NCBI GenBank assembly: GCA_016946835.1 | Contig: JACVTC010000136.1 | Coordinates: 35,001-67,500 of the forward strand | Length of the DNA: 32,500 bases | DNA from: Neocallimastix lanati (nom. inval.) | Taxonomy: Eukaryota; Neocallimastigomycota; Neocallimastigomycetes; Neocallimastigales; Neocallimastigaceae | Reading direction: 5' to 3' | Part shown: one piece after another, positions 11,383-24,760 of the stretch | Layout of the letters: the number at the start of each line of letters is the position of its first letter | Position numbering within the stretch: the stretch's first letter is position 1 | Notes under the pieces: model-generated | Seen by the model: only the letters and a program-made list of their open reading frames with translations | Databases searched by the model: none | What the model was told of the DNA's origin: nothing | Made by a program: the position numbers and the translations under genes

Positions 11383-12991
11383 TATTTAATGGTGAATTCA
11401 TATAATTCATACCAAAATTATTTTGTGGTGGAACACTTCGATTTGGGTTGTAATAGGAAGAATTTGAATTTGATGACATCATGGAAGAAGAAATAATACT
11501 ACTAGCACCACCTATATAATTCTTTTTGCGACTAATAATCTTCTTTTTATCATTAATATTTTCAACGCTCATATCAGGGAAGAGAGAATTTAATGTGTAA
11601 CCTTTATGTAAATGTTTCTTAGCCAATAAACGATAGAATCGATCATAACAATTTTTACCTACTCTAGCAATTAAAGGTAGGGAAATGAAACCCCAATAAC
11701 GACCATTATATAATAAAACTCGTTCAATTAATTGTTCATCTTCTTCTTTTGTCCATGGTGTTCTCTGACCAGTATTCATTGCTGGATCACTAGGAAGACG
11801 ATATAAAAAGTTATCGGTACATTTATGTCTTTTTTCATAAGCTTCACGTTGACAGAGTGACATTTTTTCCTTATCAATTTCATGGGTATCCCAGAGAGCC
11901 ATGCAAATCTTCATTGGCTCAATATCTTCTGTATGTAAGTTCAGAGTAGAGAAAGGTTGTGGTTCTCGATTAATTTTTTTAATAATAAAACCAATAGGAT
12001 GAGTAATTACTCTTGATTGAGGATCCAGGGTAAAGTTTGGTAATGGTAACCCACCATTAGCTTCATTACCAGTTAAACGTCTTGGACGACTTACTAATGC
12101 ATTACTTGTACTCTTTGGCAATAGTGAAGAACCTGAATTAGTTCTTCTTCTTTTGTGATTAGAGGATTCAACATCTGATAATTCTTCACTAGAATCATCA
12201 TCATCATCATCACCATCATTTTTATAACTATCATAACTACTTAAACTATCAGATTTTTCTTTGTTATTAGCTTCATTTAATTCTTCCATTCTTCTTTTCT
12301 TTAAGGATTCAGAGAGATTTTTTTCTTTATCTTTATTGATAGCTTCAACCTTTACCATTGAATTATTCTTTTTATCAGATTTATCGTTTAAATTATCATC
12401 AGAGGAATTAACAGGACTATCTTTATTCTTATTGTCTTCATCAGTATCATTTAATGAATTATCATCCAATTTCTTTGGACTTTCGAATATAATGTCATCA
12501 ACGCTCATTTCTTCATCTTTATCTTTTTTCTCTTTATTTTCCTTTAATGTAGATGATGATTCGTTCACTTGACTGTCCTTTTCTTTATTGGGATTTTTAT
12601 TAAAATTTACTGATGACTCTGAGGTTGACAATGACTTTGTAGTATCCTTTGTTATATTCTTATCACTTAATTCTTTTGAACTATTACTACCCTCTTTTTG
12701 CAATAACTTTTTATATTTTATAATTTCATTATTTTGTTCTTCAAGCTGTCTTTTTAATGATGCTCTTTTAGTTCTTTCTTTTTCTAATTGTCGTTCATAA
12801 CTACTTTTAACATTATCTAATTCTAAACGTAATGAATCAAGTTGTGAATGTAAATTGTCACGCTGTCTCATTAAATGTTGTTTTTCATTTCTTTCTTTTT
12901 CAAGTTCGTCTTTTAGCCATGACTGAGATGAATATATTGGCTCTAAATGCTGGTTTGCCAGCTTTATCATACTATTAATATAATCCTGCAT
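9272..12991 (-). CDS. Asn-rich SANT/Myb-domain nuclear protein with N-terminal coiled coil
   Basis: A single-exon frame of 1239 residues. Residues about 10-95 form a heptad-rich Lys/Glu/Leu/Arg coiled coil (likely oligomerisation). About 100-285 is an acidic Ser/Asp/Lys linker with basic nuclear-localisation-like clusters (LKKRRMEEL near 230, HKRRRT near 280). About 300-410 is a non-repetitive block ending in GQR. Residues 411-460 are one SANT/Myb repeat: TPWTKEEDEQL opens it, W433 is in GRYW, and the third helix is CYDRFYRLL with Phe/Tyr in place of the third Trp. About 500-1070 is Asn-rich with poly-Asn tracts and two peptide repeat arrays. A His7 tract lies near 1167-1173 in a Ser/Lys-rich C-terminus. 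SANT domains bind DNA or histone tails, so a chromatin or transcription role is inferred; no specific orthologue is recognised. The start is the first ATG after an A/T-rich leader, and the coiled coil begins at once. The C-terminus probably continues in a shifted frame to 8985. Confidence 0.85.
9911..10070 (-). repeat. 18-bp coding repeat encoding (P/S/L)MNN(N/G)N hexapeptides
   Basis: About nine tandem copies of an 18-base unit within the Asn-rich domain, encoding hexapeptides of the PMNNNN/PMNNGN type. Copies differ by single bases (cattgg/catagg, attatt/accatt). This shows tandem expansion followed by limited divergence. Confidence 0.85.
10487..10642 (-). repeat. Coding repeat encoding four NQNQNYMTPNG units
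   Basis: Four copies of a unit encoding NQNQNYMTPNG (the last without the NQNQ part read outward), separated by poly-Asn of variable length. The non-Asn core YMTPNG is conserved while the Asn spacers vary. This suggests either recent expansion or selection on the core. Confidence 0.85.
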
Positions 12992-14608
12992 TTTATTATT
13001 TTTATTTTTTTAAAAATCCTTTTCAATATTATTTTTATTGAATTTATTTATTTATATTTTTTTAAAGAAAAAATCTAAATAATAATATAATAACATAATA
13101 ATAAATATAAAGTTAATACTATATTACTATTTTTAAATATATATATGTTTACCAATGAATTTATTTATATATTAAATCTTTCTAAATAAAATAATATTAA
13201 AAAATAACACATATATAAAGATTTATATCACTTTTATTAATTTATTAAATATCATAAAATATCATTGATTAATATAAAATAATAGTAATAATAATAAAGT
13301 ATTTGTAGAAATTCGAATCCATTATTTTTATAAATTTTATTAATTTATAAAATATCTATTATAAACAATGAATTGTATATCTTTCATATTTTTTAAATCA
13401 TTGTTATTTCATTATCTAACCATTTATATTGAATTTATGAAAATAAATATATAAATATTAACATTATTTAAATTTTAAAATACTTATAGTGTTTACCTTA
13501 AATTAACATACTTTTATTTTTCCACTTTTTTTTTTTGTGTTTTATTTATATTAAATGTAGACAGTATATATATAGATTTATAAGCTTATAAATTTTAATC
13601 AAAAGTAAATATATTTTTTAAAACCAATTATTTTTTCATTGATTAATATTTTAAAAATAAAAAAGATATTGTTTTTAAAAATAATACGCTCTATTTGATG
13701 TAAATTTCTCTTTCTTTATTCGCTAATGCTTTTTTTTTTTTTCTTTAATTATTTCTGAATTACTATTTACAATAAAATTTTTATTTAATTCAATGTACGA
13801 ATGATTACTCTTTTGTTTGATATATATATTTTTTCTATTTTTATTTCTCTAATATTCTATTAAACTATAATTATTTGTTTAATAAATAATTAATTTTCAA
13901 TAAATTTAAAATAATTATTGTTTCCTAAAATATTAATTTTTTTTATAATAATTATTTATAATTTTTCAACGTAAAAATAATTAACTTTTGAAAATAAAAT
14001 AAAAAAAAAATAAAATAAAATAAAATAAAATAAAAAAAAAAAAAAAAAGAATAAAAAGAATAAAAATAAAAATAAATAAAATAAATAAATAAATAAATTA
14101 AATTAAATAAAAAAATAAAAAAAAAGAAACAAAAACAAATTATTTTTTTTTTATATATAATAAAATTATTATAAAAAGATTTTAGTAATATATTTTTTTT
14201 ATTAATATAAATAAGGTTTATAATATAAATATATTATTACATATTATCATAAAATAACATATTAAATATTAAGAAATAAAAGATTCTAAATAATAATTAC
14301 TATAATACATATATATAGTAGATTTAATTACAATTTAAAATATATATTAATTAAAATTTATCATATATTAAATTAAATGAATAATGAATATTAGTAATGA
14401 ATAATTTATATAATAATAAAATACTATCCATAATAAATCATTCATATTGTTTATTATTTATATTAATAAATATATATATATTAAAATTATTCTTCATTCT
14501 TTTTTTTTCATTTATTTATTTATTTATTTATTTATGTATTTATTTATTTATGTATTTATTAATATTTATTAATATTCATTAGTAATATTATTATCTATTA
14601 CATCATCT

Positions 14609-14660
14609 ATTATATATTTTCTATTCTTATACAAATACATAAGAATAGAAAATATATAGT
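14609..14660. repeat. Inverted repeat: 20-bp perfect stem, 8-base loop
   Basis: Arms 14611-14630 and 14639-14658 are exact reverse complements with loop acaaatac; one more A-T pair follows outside a T-G juxtaposition. The arm is not a simple repeat: it contains tttctattcttat and its complement. An RNA from either strand would fold into a tight hairpin. No gene is adjacent. Confidence 0.85.
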
Positions 14661-17600
14661 AACATTATAAAATTTTAATATTTTCTATTAATTTTAAATA
14701 TAAATATTATTTTCCTATAATAATTTTTTTTATTATAATATCCTAAAAAAAAAAAACAAAAAGAGATAATATTATCATAAATTAATATGTTATTACTATA
14801 ATATCAATAAGTACTATTTTATTCAATAAAAATATTAATAATTTTTTTTATATTAAAAACTTTATATGATATTTAATTCAATAGTTATTACTAATAATTA
14901 TTAATTATTAATAATTTATAAAATTTTATTTTTATATTCATTATTAAACCTTTTTTTTTTAATAGAAATAGAATCAGAGTAAATAATAAACAAACTTGAA
15001 GATGAAATTATATAATCTTTATTTAGACATCAAATAATATTTATATAATTTTTATTAATTATTATAAAAATTATTCATATTATTTAAAATATTTATTGAA
15101 AAAAAAAATATTGATAGGTTTTCATTTAAATATTCCTTATTTTACTAATTATTATTAATTATTATTATCAAATAAAGCATCATAAAAAAATATTGAATAA
15201 AAAAATAGTTTATAACATATAATATAGTTTTTATTGAGTAATGTAATTGTATATTTTTTTTTTTTTGATTATTATATAATTTTTTTATATATATAATTAA
15301 TATATATTCAATATGAATATTAACGTTAAAAGTGTTATGAAGTTCAATATAAATTTGATTAAACAAAATTCACATAATTAAAAAAAAAAATATTATTCAA
15401 TGAAAAAAATTTTTTTTAATAAAAAATATACATAATGTATTATGAGTAATATATAAAACATATTGTATGATATATTATAATATACTCCTAATAAATTAAA
15501 TTATTACTATATATAATTAATTGAATACTATATATTAATGTATTAGAGTATAATGCTCTATATATAAATAAAATAATTTTATATTCCTCTTTTAATATTT
15601 ATAAAAAATTAATTTATGATAAAATAGGGAAAAAAAAAAACTAGAAATATCCATAGATTAATAAAAATGCATACTTTGTATTTGTTATAATATTGGAATT
15701 TATATTATTTAATATTACAATTAATAAACTTTAATTAATATTATTTTAGATATTTTCCATCAAAGTTAATAATGTAATTTATTATCATTAAATCATTAAT
15801 ATTTCTATTTATTTTTAATTTAATTTTACTTAATTTAATTAAAATTTATTTTATTATATTTTATTTTTTTATTATAAAAAAAAAGTATTTATTTATTTAA
15901 TTATTTAATATTTGTTATAATAAACTTTTTAAAAAAAAAATTTTTTTTTTTTAATATTTACAATTAATACAAATATAAAAAATATATAAAATGGAATGGA
16001 TAAATTGAACGTTGATTGGAAATTATTTATAATAGCAAAGAAAAAAATAATTTTATAAAAACAATTATATTTAAATATTTTTTTTAAAAAAAAAAGTTCA
16101 AGACATATAAATAATAATATAAATAATAAGATTTTGGTTATGAATATATTTCATTGGTTACATATTAAAAGGCTTAAAGATATGACTTAAAGAATGTGTT
16201 ATGACATGACATGATAAAAAAAAAGTTTAGTTTATTAATTATTGAAAAAAAAAATTAAATAGCATATAAAAAATTTGTAATAATTTTAAAATTAGTTTTA
16301 GTTTTAAAATTTTGATAATATTTAATTTATGTTTATAATTAATGATGATCCCGTGCTTTACCTTGTTTCATGTTTTTTTTTTATTCATAAAGTTATTTTT
16401 CTTAATTATTATTTATAAATTATTAATATAAAAATTATTTAATTTATTATTTATTTATGGTATATTGAATTATTTATTAAATATTAAATTTTATTTATTT
16501 TCGATATTTTTTGTATATATGATAGTAAATATTATTTTAATAAAAGAATTTTGGTACAAAATTTTTTCATTATTATATGATAAAAAATAAAAAAATGGAG
16601 AAAAAAAAAACCTTAAAAGTTAATATATATGAATTACTAAATATTCTAAATATTCTAAATATTATTTATTAATTAATAAATCATTTTTTTTAATATAAAT
16701 AAAATTGAAATTTTTTTTTATTTATTTTGCGGCCATTTTTGAAATTTTTCTAAGGAATTTTTTTTTTTTTTTACAATTCTAGGCAATATTATATTATTAT
16801 ATTATTTCAATCATAAGAAATAGAAAAAAAATATAAAATATATTGTATCTAAAAATTATATATATATAACTTATTAATGAATTTAATAATTACAATGAAT
16901 TTTTATTAATATAATAAAGAATATATCGTAATGTAATAAAATTATTATATTTTTATAATAATTTAAATATTATATATTTATAATTTTTTTAAACCTATTA
17001 AAAAAAACTATATATATATATATTTTACAGCTTTTAGTTTATGAGAAAAAAAAAGGTAAATATAAATATTTCATTATTATAATGTAAAAATAAATTTATA
17101 TAATTTTTTTTTTTTTTTACTTTTTGATTTCTAGTTTAAAATTTTTCTAAATACTTAATAAAAAGTGGTATGATTATTGTTTAAAAAAAAAAAAAAAGTG
17201 AGATAAAATTATATTTTAGGATTAATTATTAATAATTGAATAATAAATTCTAAGATTTTAAATTATTTTAGTAATATTTAATATAGTTTTTAAATATTAA
17301 TTTATCCATTTTAATGAATTATTTATTTATTTATTAATATTGTATAACATAATAATAAACCTTATTTCCTAAATATTCTGTTAATTAAATATTTAATCCA
17401 AAAACTTTAAATATTAATATTGATTAATGTTTGAATTTTTTAATTATTTTTTTTCTTAATAAAAATATTAAAAAGATAAATTCTAATTTTCTTTTAAATA
17501 CAAAAAAATAAAAATAAAATAAAAAAATAATAAGAAAAACTAATAAATAAAATTTTATTTATTTCTTTAAATTAAAAAATTTTTTTTTTTTTTTTAATAT

Positions 17601-18208
17601 CAATAATAAATCTTCATATTAAATATTTATTAAATATTAAATAATTATTATTGTAATAATGTATGATAAATATAATAATTATATTTTCTTATAATAGTTC
17701 AAAAAATTTACTATATATTCAAATTTTTTAATTCAATGAAAATAATTAATTTCCATGTAAATGTCATTTATTTAATATATTAATTATAATGCTTACATGA
17801 AAGCATAAATTTATCTTTGCTAAATTTTGTTTATAATTCCTAACGCTTCTTTGTCTTTCTTGTAATTTTTTTTAATGAAAAATTTAATTATTATTAAATA
17901 TTTTTATATTCAATTCATAATATTGATATTATCACTATTATTTATATTTTTTAAATACATTATAATTATTATTTAATATATATAAATAATTATAATATAT
18001 CTTTTTAATTGTACCTGAAACAAAGATTTTTAATAATTTTTATTTTATACATATTATCAATTAATCTTTTTTTTTAGACTGGGATTAATAAGAGGATAGA
18101 ATAATAAGGCTTAAGTCTCTCCCTTAAATGTACCAGACTCTCATTGAATTCTTAATCAATTATTAAATTAATTACCAAAAAATTATTTATTATTAATATA
18201 ATTAATCT

Positions 18209-18243
<35 letters not shown>

Positions 18244-18885
18244 AGATGATAATGAGGCATTTAATTACATATTTTATTGCATTTACATATGAAAATCATT
18301 CTATTTTTTTTTTTTTTTTTTCTTTTATTATGCATATAATTAAGATAAATAAAAATATGATTTAAATTAAGGATCTTCATCACTTTTTATTTTTCTACTC
18401 ATATTAATTTATAAGTTAATTTATATAAAAGGTTTATTTTATATTAAACTCCAAATTAAGTAAATCGAATATATTATTATTATTACTTTTTTTATATGAA
18501 AAAATTATATTTTTTCATGAAAATTTTAAAAACAATAATTAACAGATATAAATAAATTTATATAAAAAAAAAGATTAAAAATGATAGAGATTTTATTTTA
18601 ATGAATTGAGTTTTTATGATATAGTTGTTTTAATGAATAAAATAAAATAATAAATAATATTATTTATTTATAGGTCTCGTTTATATATACAATCAATTAA
18701 ATATAATTATATTTTAAGTAGTATTACTAAAATAATTCATTATATTTTAAATATGCTTTTTACAATTAAATTATAATATAATATATAAATAGTATTAAAG
18801 AAAATATTTTTATTAAAATATAATAATTATTATTATCCTGAACAATATAATATATTTTTATATTAATTTTTATTTTAAAAAAAAA

Positions 18886-18959
18886 TTACCAAATATTAAT
18901 TATTGAAAAAAGTAATTACAATTAAATAATTATTCTTTTCAATAATTAATATTTGGTGA
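18886..18959. repeat. Inverted repeat: 22-bp perfect stem extending to about 30 bp
   Basis: Arms 18888-18909 and 18936-18957 are exact reverse complements (22 bases, beginning accaaatatt). The pairing continues inward over 18910-18918 and 18927-18935 with one wobble and one mismatch. That leaves an 8-base loop, caattaaa. The whole element is about 72 bases. Confidence 0.85.
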
Positions 18960-21067
18960 CAGAAACCTTAATTTATACCTTTATATATATATATTTAAAT
19001 ACAAAAAATATATATATATTAAATAAAAAACAGAAAATCATTTTAATAATAATAATAATAAATGAAAATAATGAATATATTTTTTAATATTTAATTCTTT
19101 TTATAAAATTATAATAAAAATAATAAAACTGATAATAATGAAATAATAAGAAATTAATAGATATTTCTATTCTATTAAATTCCATATTAAATTATTCTTT
19201 TTTTTTTTTTTCTTCAATGAATTACAATAAAAAAGAAAAGTATATAAAATATACTAAAATAACTATTTTCTTAAATGATTTTTAAGGGCAAATTAATTTA
19301 TTTAGTCTTTTTTTTTTTTGTTTTTTTTGTTTTTTATGTTTTTTTTTTGTTTTTTTTGTTTTTTTTGTTTTGTTTTGTTTTTATTGTGGATATCATCAAT
19401 TCATCGTAGAAAAATATTTATTGTGGTAACACAATACTTTCAATATATATTTTTAATTTTCCACATTTATTTGTTAGGAAATTAAGAAATTCTGAAATTA
19501 TGGAAGATAAAAAATTATAATTTTCAATAGTTTTATTTTATACTATAATATAAACGATAAATTTACCTCTTTAAAGTTATTTTTCATTAATAAAAAAAAT
19601 ATATATATATATATTTGATATATTAATATTCATTATATATATATAATTTTTTTTTTCCTTAATCAATATAAATCATAAAATTTAAAGTATTTCTAAATTT
19701 ATTTATTTTTTTTTAAATAGAGTCTTTTTCTCATTTCTCATACATAATTTCCATATTGATATATCAATGATGTTTATATAATATAAAATTGTCAATTACA
19801 ATAATTGTTTATTATAAAGGGAATAAAAAAAATGGATATAAGGATTATTATGGGAAAAAAAATTTTTTTTTTCAAATATATATATATTTTTATTATAAAA
19901 TTTATAAAAAAAGTTTTTTTGACCACTTTTCGATTGAAGAAAGATGATCATTTATTGTATTATATGAAAATAATTAAATAAGTTAATTTATTTAAATTAA
20001 AACTGATAAATGATTGCATGATTAAAAAAATAAAAATAAATAAAAAAAAAATTAAATTAAATTTTTTAATTTTTAATATATATATTATTATATTTTTAAT
20101 TAAATATATTTATTTTAATTATTATTAGAAAATTTAATTTTTATTATTATTTTTTTTTATTAGTTAAACATGTTAAATACATTTATTATTATCTTTTTTT
20201 TTTTTCATTATTATATTTTATATCATTTTTTTTTATTTCATTCATTTTGTTCATTCTATCTATTCTATATTTATTCAGGGTACTCTTAATGTTATATGGT
20301 ATTATTAACAATAATCAAAAATAATAGTATTAATATGGTTTGAAAATTATTTGATGTTTATACTCTATTATATATTGAATAAATTTATTCAATTAAAAAA
20401 TACCATTATTTATTGAATTAAATAAAAAAAAATAAATAAATAAAAATATTTGAATAATAAATAATTGAATAATTAAATAATAAATAAATAAATAAATAAA
20501 TAATAATAAATAAATAAAACAAAAAAAAGGAAAAAATGATATTAATATTGATAATATATAGGACATCACAATAATTCTAATTCAGAACTATATTAATATA
20601 TTTTTAAACCATGTTTGCCATGTTTTACATCTTTTTTTAAAAAAAAAAAAGATTAAATATACATTACTATTTAATATATACATATATATTCTTAATTATA
20701 TTTTTTATTCATAGTAAAATAATATTATTGAATAAATAAAATCTTGTTTATTATTTATTTTAAAAACTTTTTTATGAAAAGATTAACCAATTTAATTAAT
20801 AAAATGAAATATCTATTAAGAATTTTATTTAAATTTTGTATTAATATTTTCTATGTTAACTATTATTGTATTATGATTATTGTCATTATTCAATCATACA
20901 TGGTAAATGAAACTTATCCCACTAATAGATAATAAATATTAAATCAGATCAATCTTTAAAAAATTCTTAATAAATAAAAATTTGGAGAGAAAAAGAATTA
21001 AAATAACAAAACAATATAAAAAATTTTTTTTATTAATATATATATTTTACTTAAAAACAATATCAAA

Positions 21068-21321
<254 letters not shown>

Positions 21322-21994
21322 AATTATTTTTTTTTTTTTTTTTTTTTTTTGGAAAAATTATAATTTTATTAATTTTATTAATTTTATTAATTATATCAAA
21401 TCATATCATATTTTGTACTGAAATCTTATTATATTAAAAAATCTTATTTTGGTGATAGACAATTTTTATTTATTAACAAGACTTAATATTATAAATATTA
21501 TATATAAATAATATTATTTATATCTTCATATTATTCTTTATGAAAAAATAATAATAACTAAATTAAAAAAAAAAAAAAAAAATAATTTATGAACAAAAAT
21601 TAAAAAATTATATATTATAAAATTTCAAATTTTACAAGAATATATATATATATATAAAATATTATTTTTAAATATAAATAATATTATTAATTATGAAAAA
21701 TATTATAATATTTATAAAGAATTACATTATTATTTAATTGTAACAAAAATGAAATAAATAAAAGAAAATAATACCAATATGGTATTTTGATATGAAATTT
21801 ATATTTATTTATTTATTAACTTATTTAATTATTTTTTATGTTAAAATTATCATTAATGCTTATTTAATAATATATTATCAAGATCAATCAAATAGTGCAT
21901 CAATATATATATATAAATAAAAATAAGAAATATAAATATATTTTGTAAGTTTTTAATTAAAAAGGGAAAAATAATAATATCCAAGATATACCAT

Positions 21995-22157
<163 letters not shown>

Positions 22158-22363
22158 GTGGGTAAATTAAATAAATGCAAATGAATACATGAAGATCGAT
22201 TATCTTTCTGTTACTTATAATTAAATATTATTTTATTTGTACATTTACAAAAATATAATATTTTAATAAATTAATATTACATTAATATGTTTTATTATAA
22301 TTGATTATTATTGTTATAATAATTTTTTTAATTTTTTTATATTTATATTGGCTAAAAAAAAAA

Positions 22364-22403
<40 letters not shown>

Positions 22404-22736
22404 AAAGATAAGAAATAAAAGAAATAAAATTAATATTATTTTTATATAATAATTTTTAATAATTCATGTATTATTTCTTATTTTAAAAATTATATAAATA
22501 TTAATAAAACACTATTATTCCAGAAAAAGTGCTAATACAAATGTATGTAATTATAAAAAAAAAAATTTATGAATGAAAATGCTGTAATAAATATTACCTT
22601 TTATATTTAAGGATATGAAACAAAATTTATTACTTTTTAATGTCTTTGATTGTATTTCTAGTTGGTTTAATATTTTAATAAGTCCATTTTGTAGTGATAC
22701 TTAATTGAACGATTTGAATTTTTTTTTTTTTTTTAA

Positions 22737-22793
22737 TTTTTTTTATTTTTTATTTTTTATTTTTTATTTTTTATTTTTTATTTTTTATTTTTT
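22737..22793. repeat. (T6A)n period-7 repeat
   Basis: A residues occur at exactly 7-base spacing (22745, 22752, 22759, 22766, 22773, 22780, 22787) in otherwise pure T, flanked by T runs on both sides. Confidence 0.95.
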
Positions 22794-22907
22794 TTTTTTT
22801 TTTTTTAGTATTGAGATTTTCATTAATTCTTGATGTATTAAATTAATATATATTATATTAAAATATATATAATTTTTTTTTTTTTAATAAATTCTCTTTT
22901 ACTATAA

Positions 22908-22943
22908 TTTTTATTTTATTTTATTTTATTTTATTTTATTTTT
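22908..22943. repeat. Short (TTTTA)n array
   Basis: About seven pentanucleotide units, the same unit as the long array at 23475. Confidence 0.9.
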
Positions 22944-22987
22944 TATTAGATTTGGAAGAGAATAAACGTTCATGACAATATAATTAG

Positions 22988-23020
<33 letters not shown>

Positions 23021-23474
23021 AACTAAATTTTAAATGAAAAATATATAAAGATATACAATTGAAATATATATGAAAAATGTATAATAATTATTATTTTATT
23101 ATTTATTTATATTATTTTATTTTTAATAATTTTATTGTATTAAGGTTAATGTAATATAATGAAAATATAATGAACGAAAATTGTAATGTAATTTCATATT
23201 ATATTGGTGTATTGAAAGCAATTCTACCAAAAAAAAAAAAAAGAAAAAAAATTTTTTTTATTAAGATTAAAATAATATCTACAAATAATTTAGTGTGATG
23301 TTCTCTTAACTTTCTCTTGAACCAAAAAAAAAAAAATATTATTTAGAAATTTTTCAATTTCTATAAATTCGTTAATGTGAAGACCGATTGATTACTATTT
23401 AATTTTGACTAGCTTGAAGGATTAGTAATAGAAATAAGTTCTTCTTTGTCATGGTTCTTTTGATTGCATAAATG

Positions 23475-23706
23475 TTTTTATTTTATTTTATTTTATTTTA
23501 TTTTATTTTATTTTATTTTATTTTATTTTATTTTATTTTATTTTATTTTATTTTATTTTATTTTATTTTATTTTATTTTATTTTATTTTATTTTATTTTA
23601 TTTTATTTTATTTTATTTTTTTTATTTTATTTTATTTTATTTTATTTTTTTTATTTTATTTTATTTTATTTTATTTTATTTTATTTTATTTTATTTTATT
23701 TTATTT
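23475..23706. repeat. (TTTTA)n microsatellite, about 230 bp
   Basis: A pentanucleotide array of more than 40 units, with two matching interruptions (T8 near 23615-23622 and near 23644-23651) that suggest an internal duplication. The Phe/Ile/Leu/Tyr open frames across it are translations of the repeat. Confidence 0.97.
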
Positions 23707-23845
23707 TTTATTTTATATTATTTCATTTAAAAAGTAATTAACAAATATCAAAGTACAATAATAATAATTATTATGATAATAATAATATTACTATCATTTA
23801 TAACTTTTTTCTTTATAAGACTAAGAATAAATTTTATAGTTTAAT

Positions 23846-23885
<40 letters not shown>

Positions 23886-23944
23886 GTAATGTGAAATAAA
23901 AAGAACTATTTAAAATAAAAAATGTATAAATAAATTCAGAAAAA

Positions 23945-24180
23945 AGTTCATAGGCAACGAACCGCACCTCCAGTGAAAGAAACTATTGGTCTTCCCCTTC
24001 AGAGGCATTGACCCTTCTAGTCTATCTTAAACCACATTTTCAGCGTTGACGCTCCTTGGTTAGTTTGTACCGAAGACTGTTGGAATAGCAACTCTTATTG
24101 AGTAACTAGCCCTTGGCATAATTTCTGTAAAGTGAGCCCGAAGATCGCACCAAAAATGATGTTTTAAAATAATTACCAGA
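23945..24180. other. G+C-rich island of unknown identity in the gene desert
   Basis: Four consecutive 60-base lines here hold 27, 27, 24 and 20 G+C, about 41% over 240 bases, against roughly 2-10% around it and more than the recognised exons. No tRNA, 5S, snRNA or SRP RNA motif was recognised. On the minus strand a 33-residue non-repetitive stretch is open (HHFWCDLRAHFTEIMPR...) and stops at 24060. On the same strand the island ends with GGTTCGTTGCC (box-B-like, one clear mismatch) and then T6. It could be a structured RNA gene, a decayed coding fragment, or inserted DNA. Confidence 0.5.
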
Positions 24181-24214
24181 AATGATTTGGTTATTAAACA
24201 AAAACATTCCCATT

Positions 24215-24216
<2 letters not shown>

Positions 24217-24255
<39 letters not shown>
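24217..24255. repeat. Homopolymer T39
   Basis: Thirty-nine T residues between the G+C island and the pseudogene remnant. On the minus strand this reads as A39 and makes an artificial poly-Lys in the open frame. Confidence 0.95.
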
Positions 24256-24256
<1 letters not shown>

Positions 24257-24721
24257 AATTTAAATCAATAATGTCTTCATCTCTTCCACCAAGAAGGAAG
24301 TTGTATAGAATCAGTACCACCATCACATATATATTTTTATACACTCACTATTCAGAAAATTACTAATATTAACACGATTTTCACCAAGAGAACCTATTCA
24401 TTATTTTACTATGAAAGGTACTTATTATTTTCACTATCACTAATATTATTAATATTCTTATTTTCACTTATCAATACTATTACTATTATTAATGATAATA
24501 TTATTATTTTTTTTATTATTATTAGTTTATTAGTAATATTAGTAGTATTATACTCTTTGTTACTATTATCAGAATCAGCACTTTGATTCTATATTATTCA
24601 TATCTGTAACAACAGTGTTTAAATTACTATTTGATAATGAACAATTTTTTTTTTTTTAAACTAGGAAGAGAATATACTTCCAGAGCTTTATTAAATAGAT
24701 TTAAAATATTTTTATGTATTA

Positions 24722-24760
<39 letters not shown>

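Noticed and set aside
13310-13321. attcgaatcc, resembling a tRNA T-loop/box B
   Set aside because: There is no T-stem, anticodon arm or acceptor stem around it on either strand.
18075-18150. Moderately G+C-rich 75-base patch tested as a tRNA
   Set aside because: No T-arm or cloverleaf pairing could be formed; left as unidentified.
20744-20932. 62-codon Ile/Asn/Lys/Tyr-rich frame without a repeat
   Set aside because: It lacks an ATG at its start, has the composition expected of random AT-rich sequence, no motif, and no rise in G+C.
23464-23741. Two 88-89-codon Phe/Ile/Leu/Tyr repeat frames
   Set aside because: Both are frames of the (TTTTA)n array.
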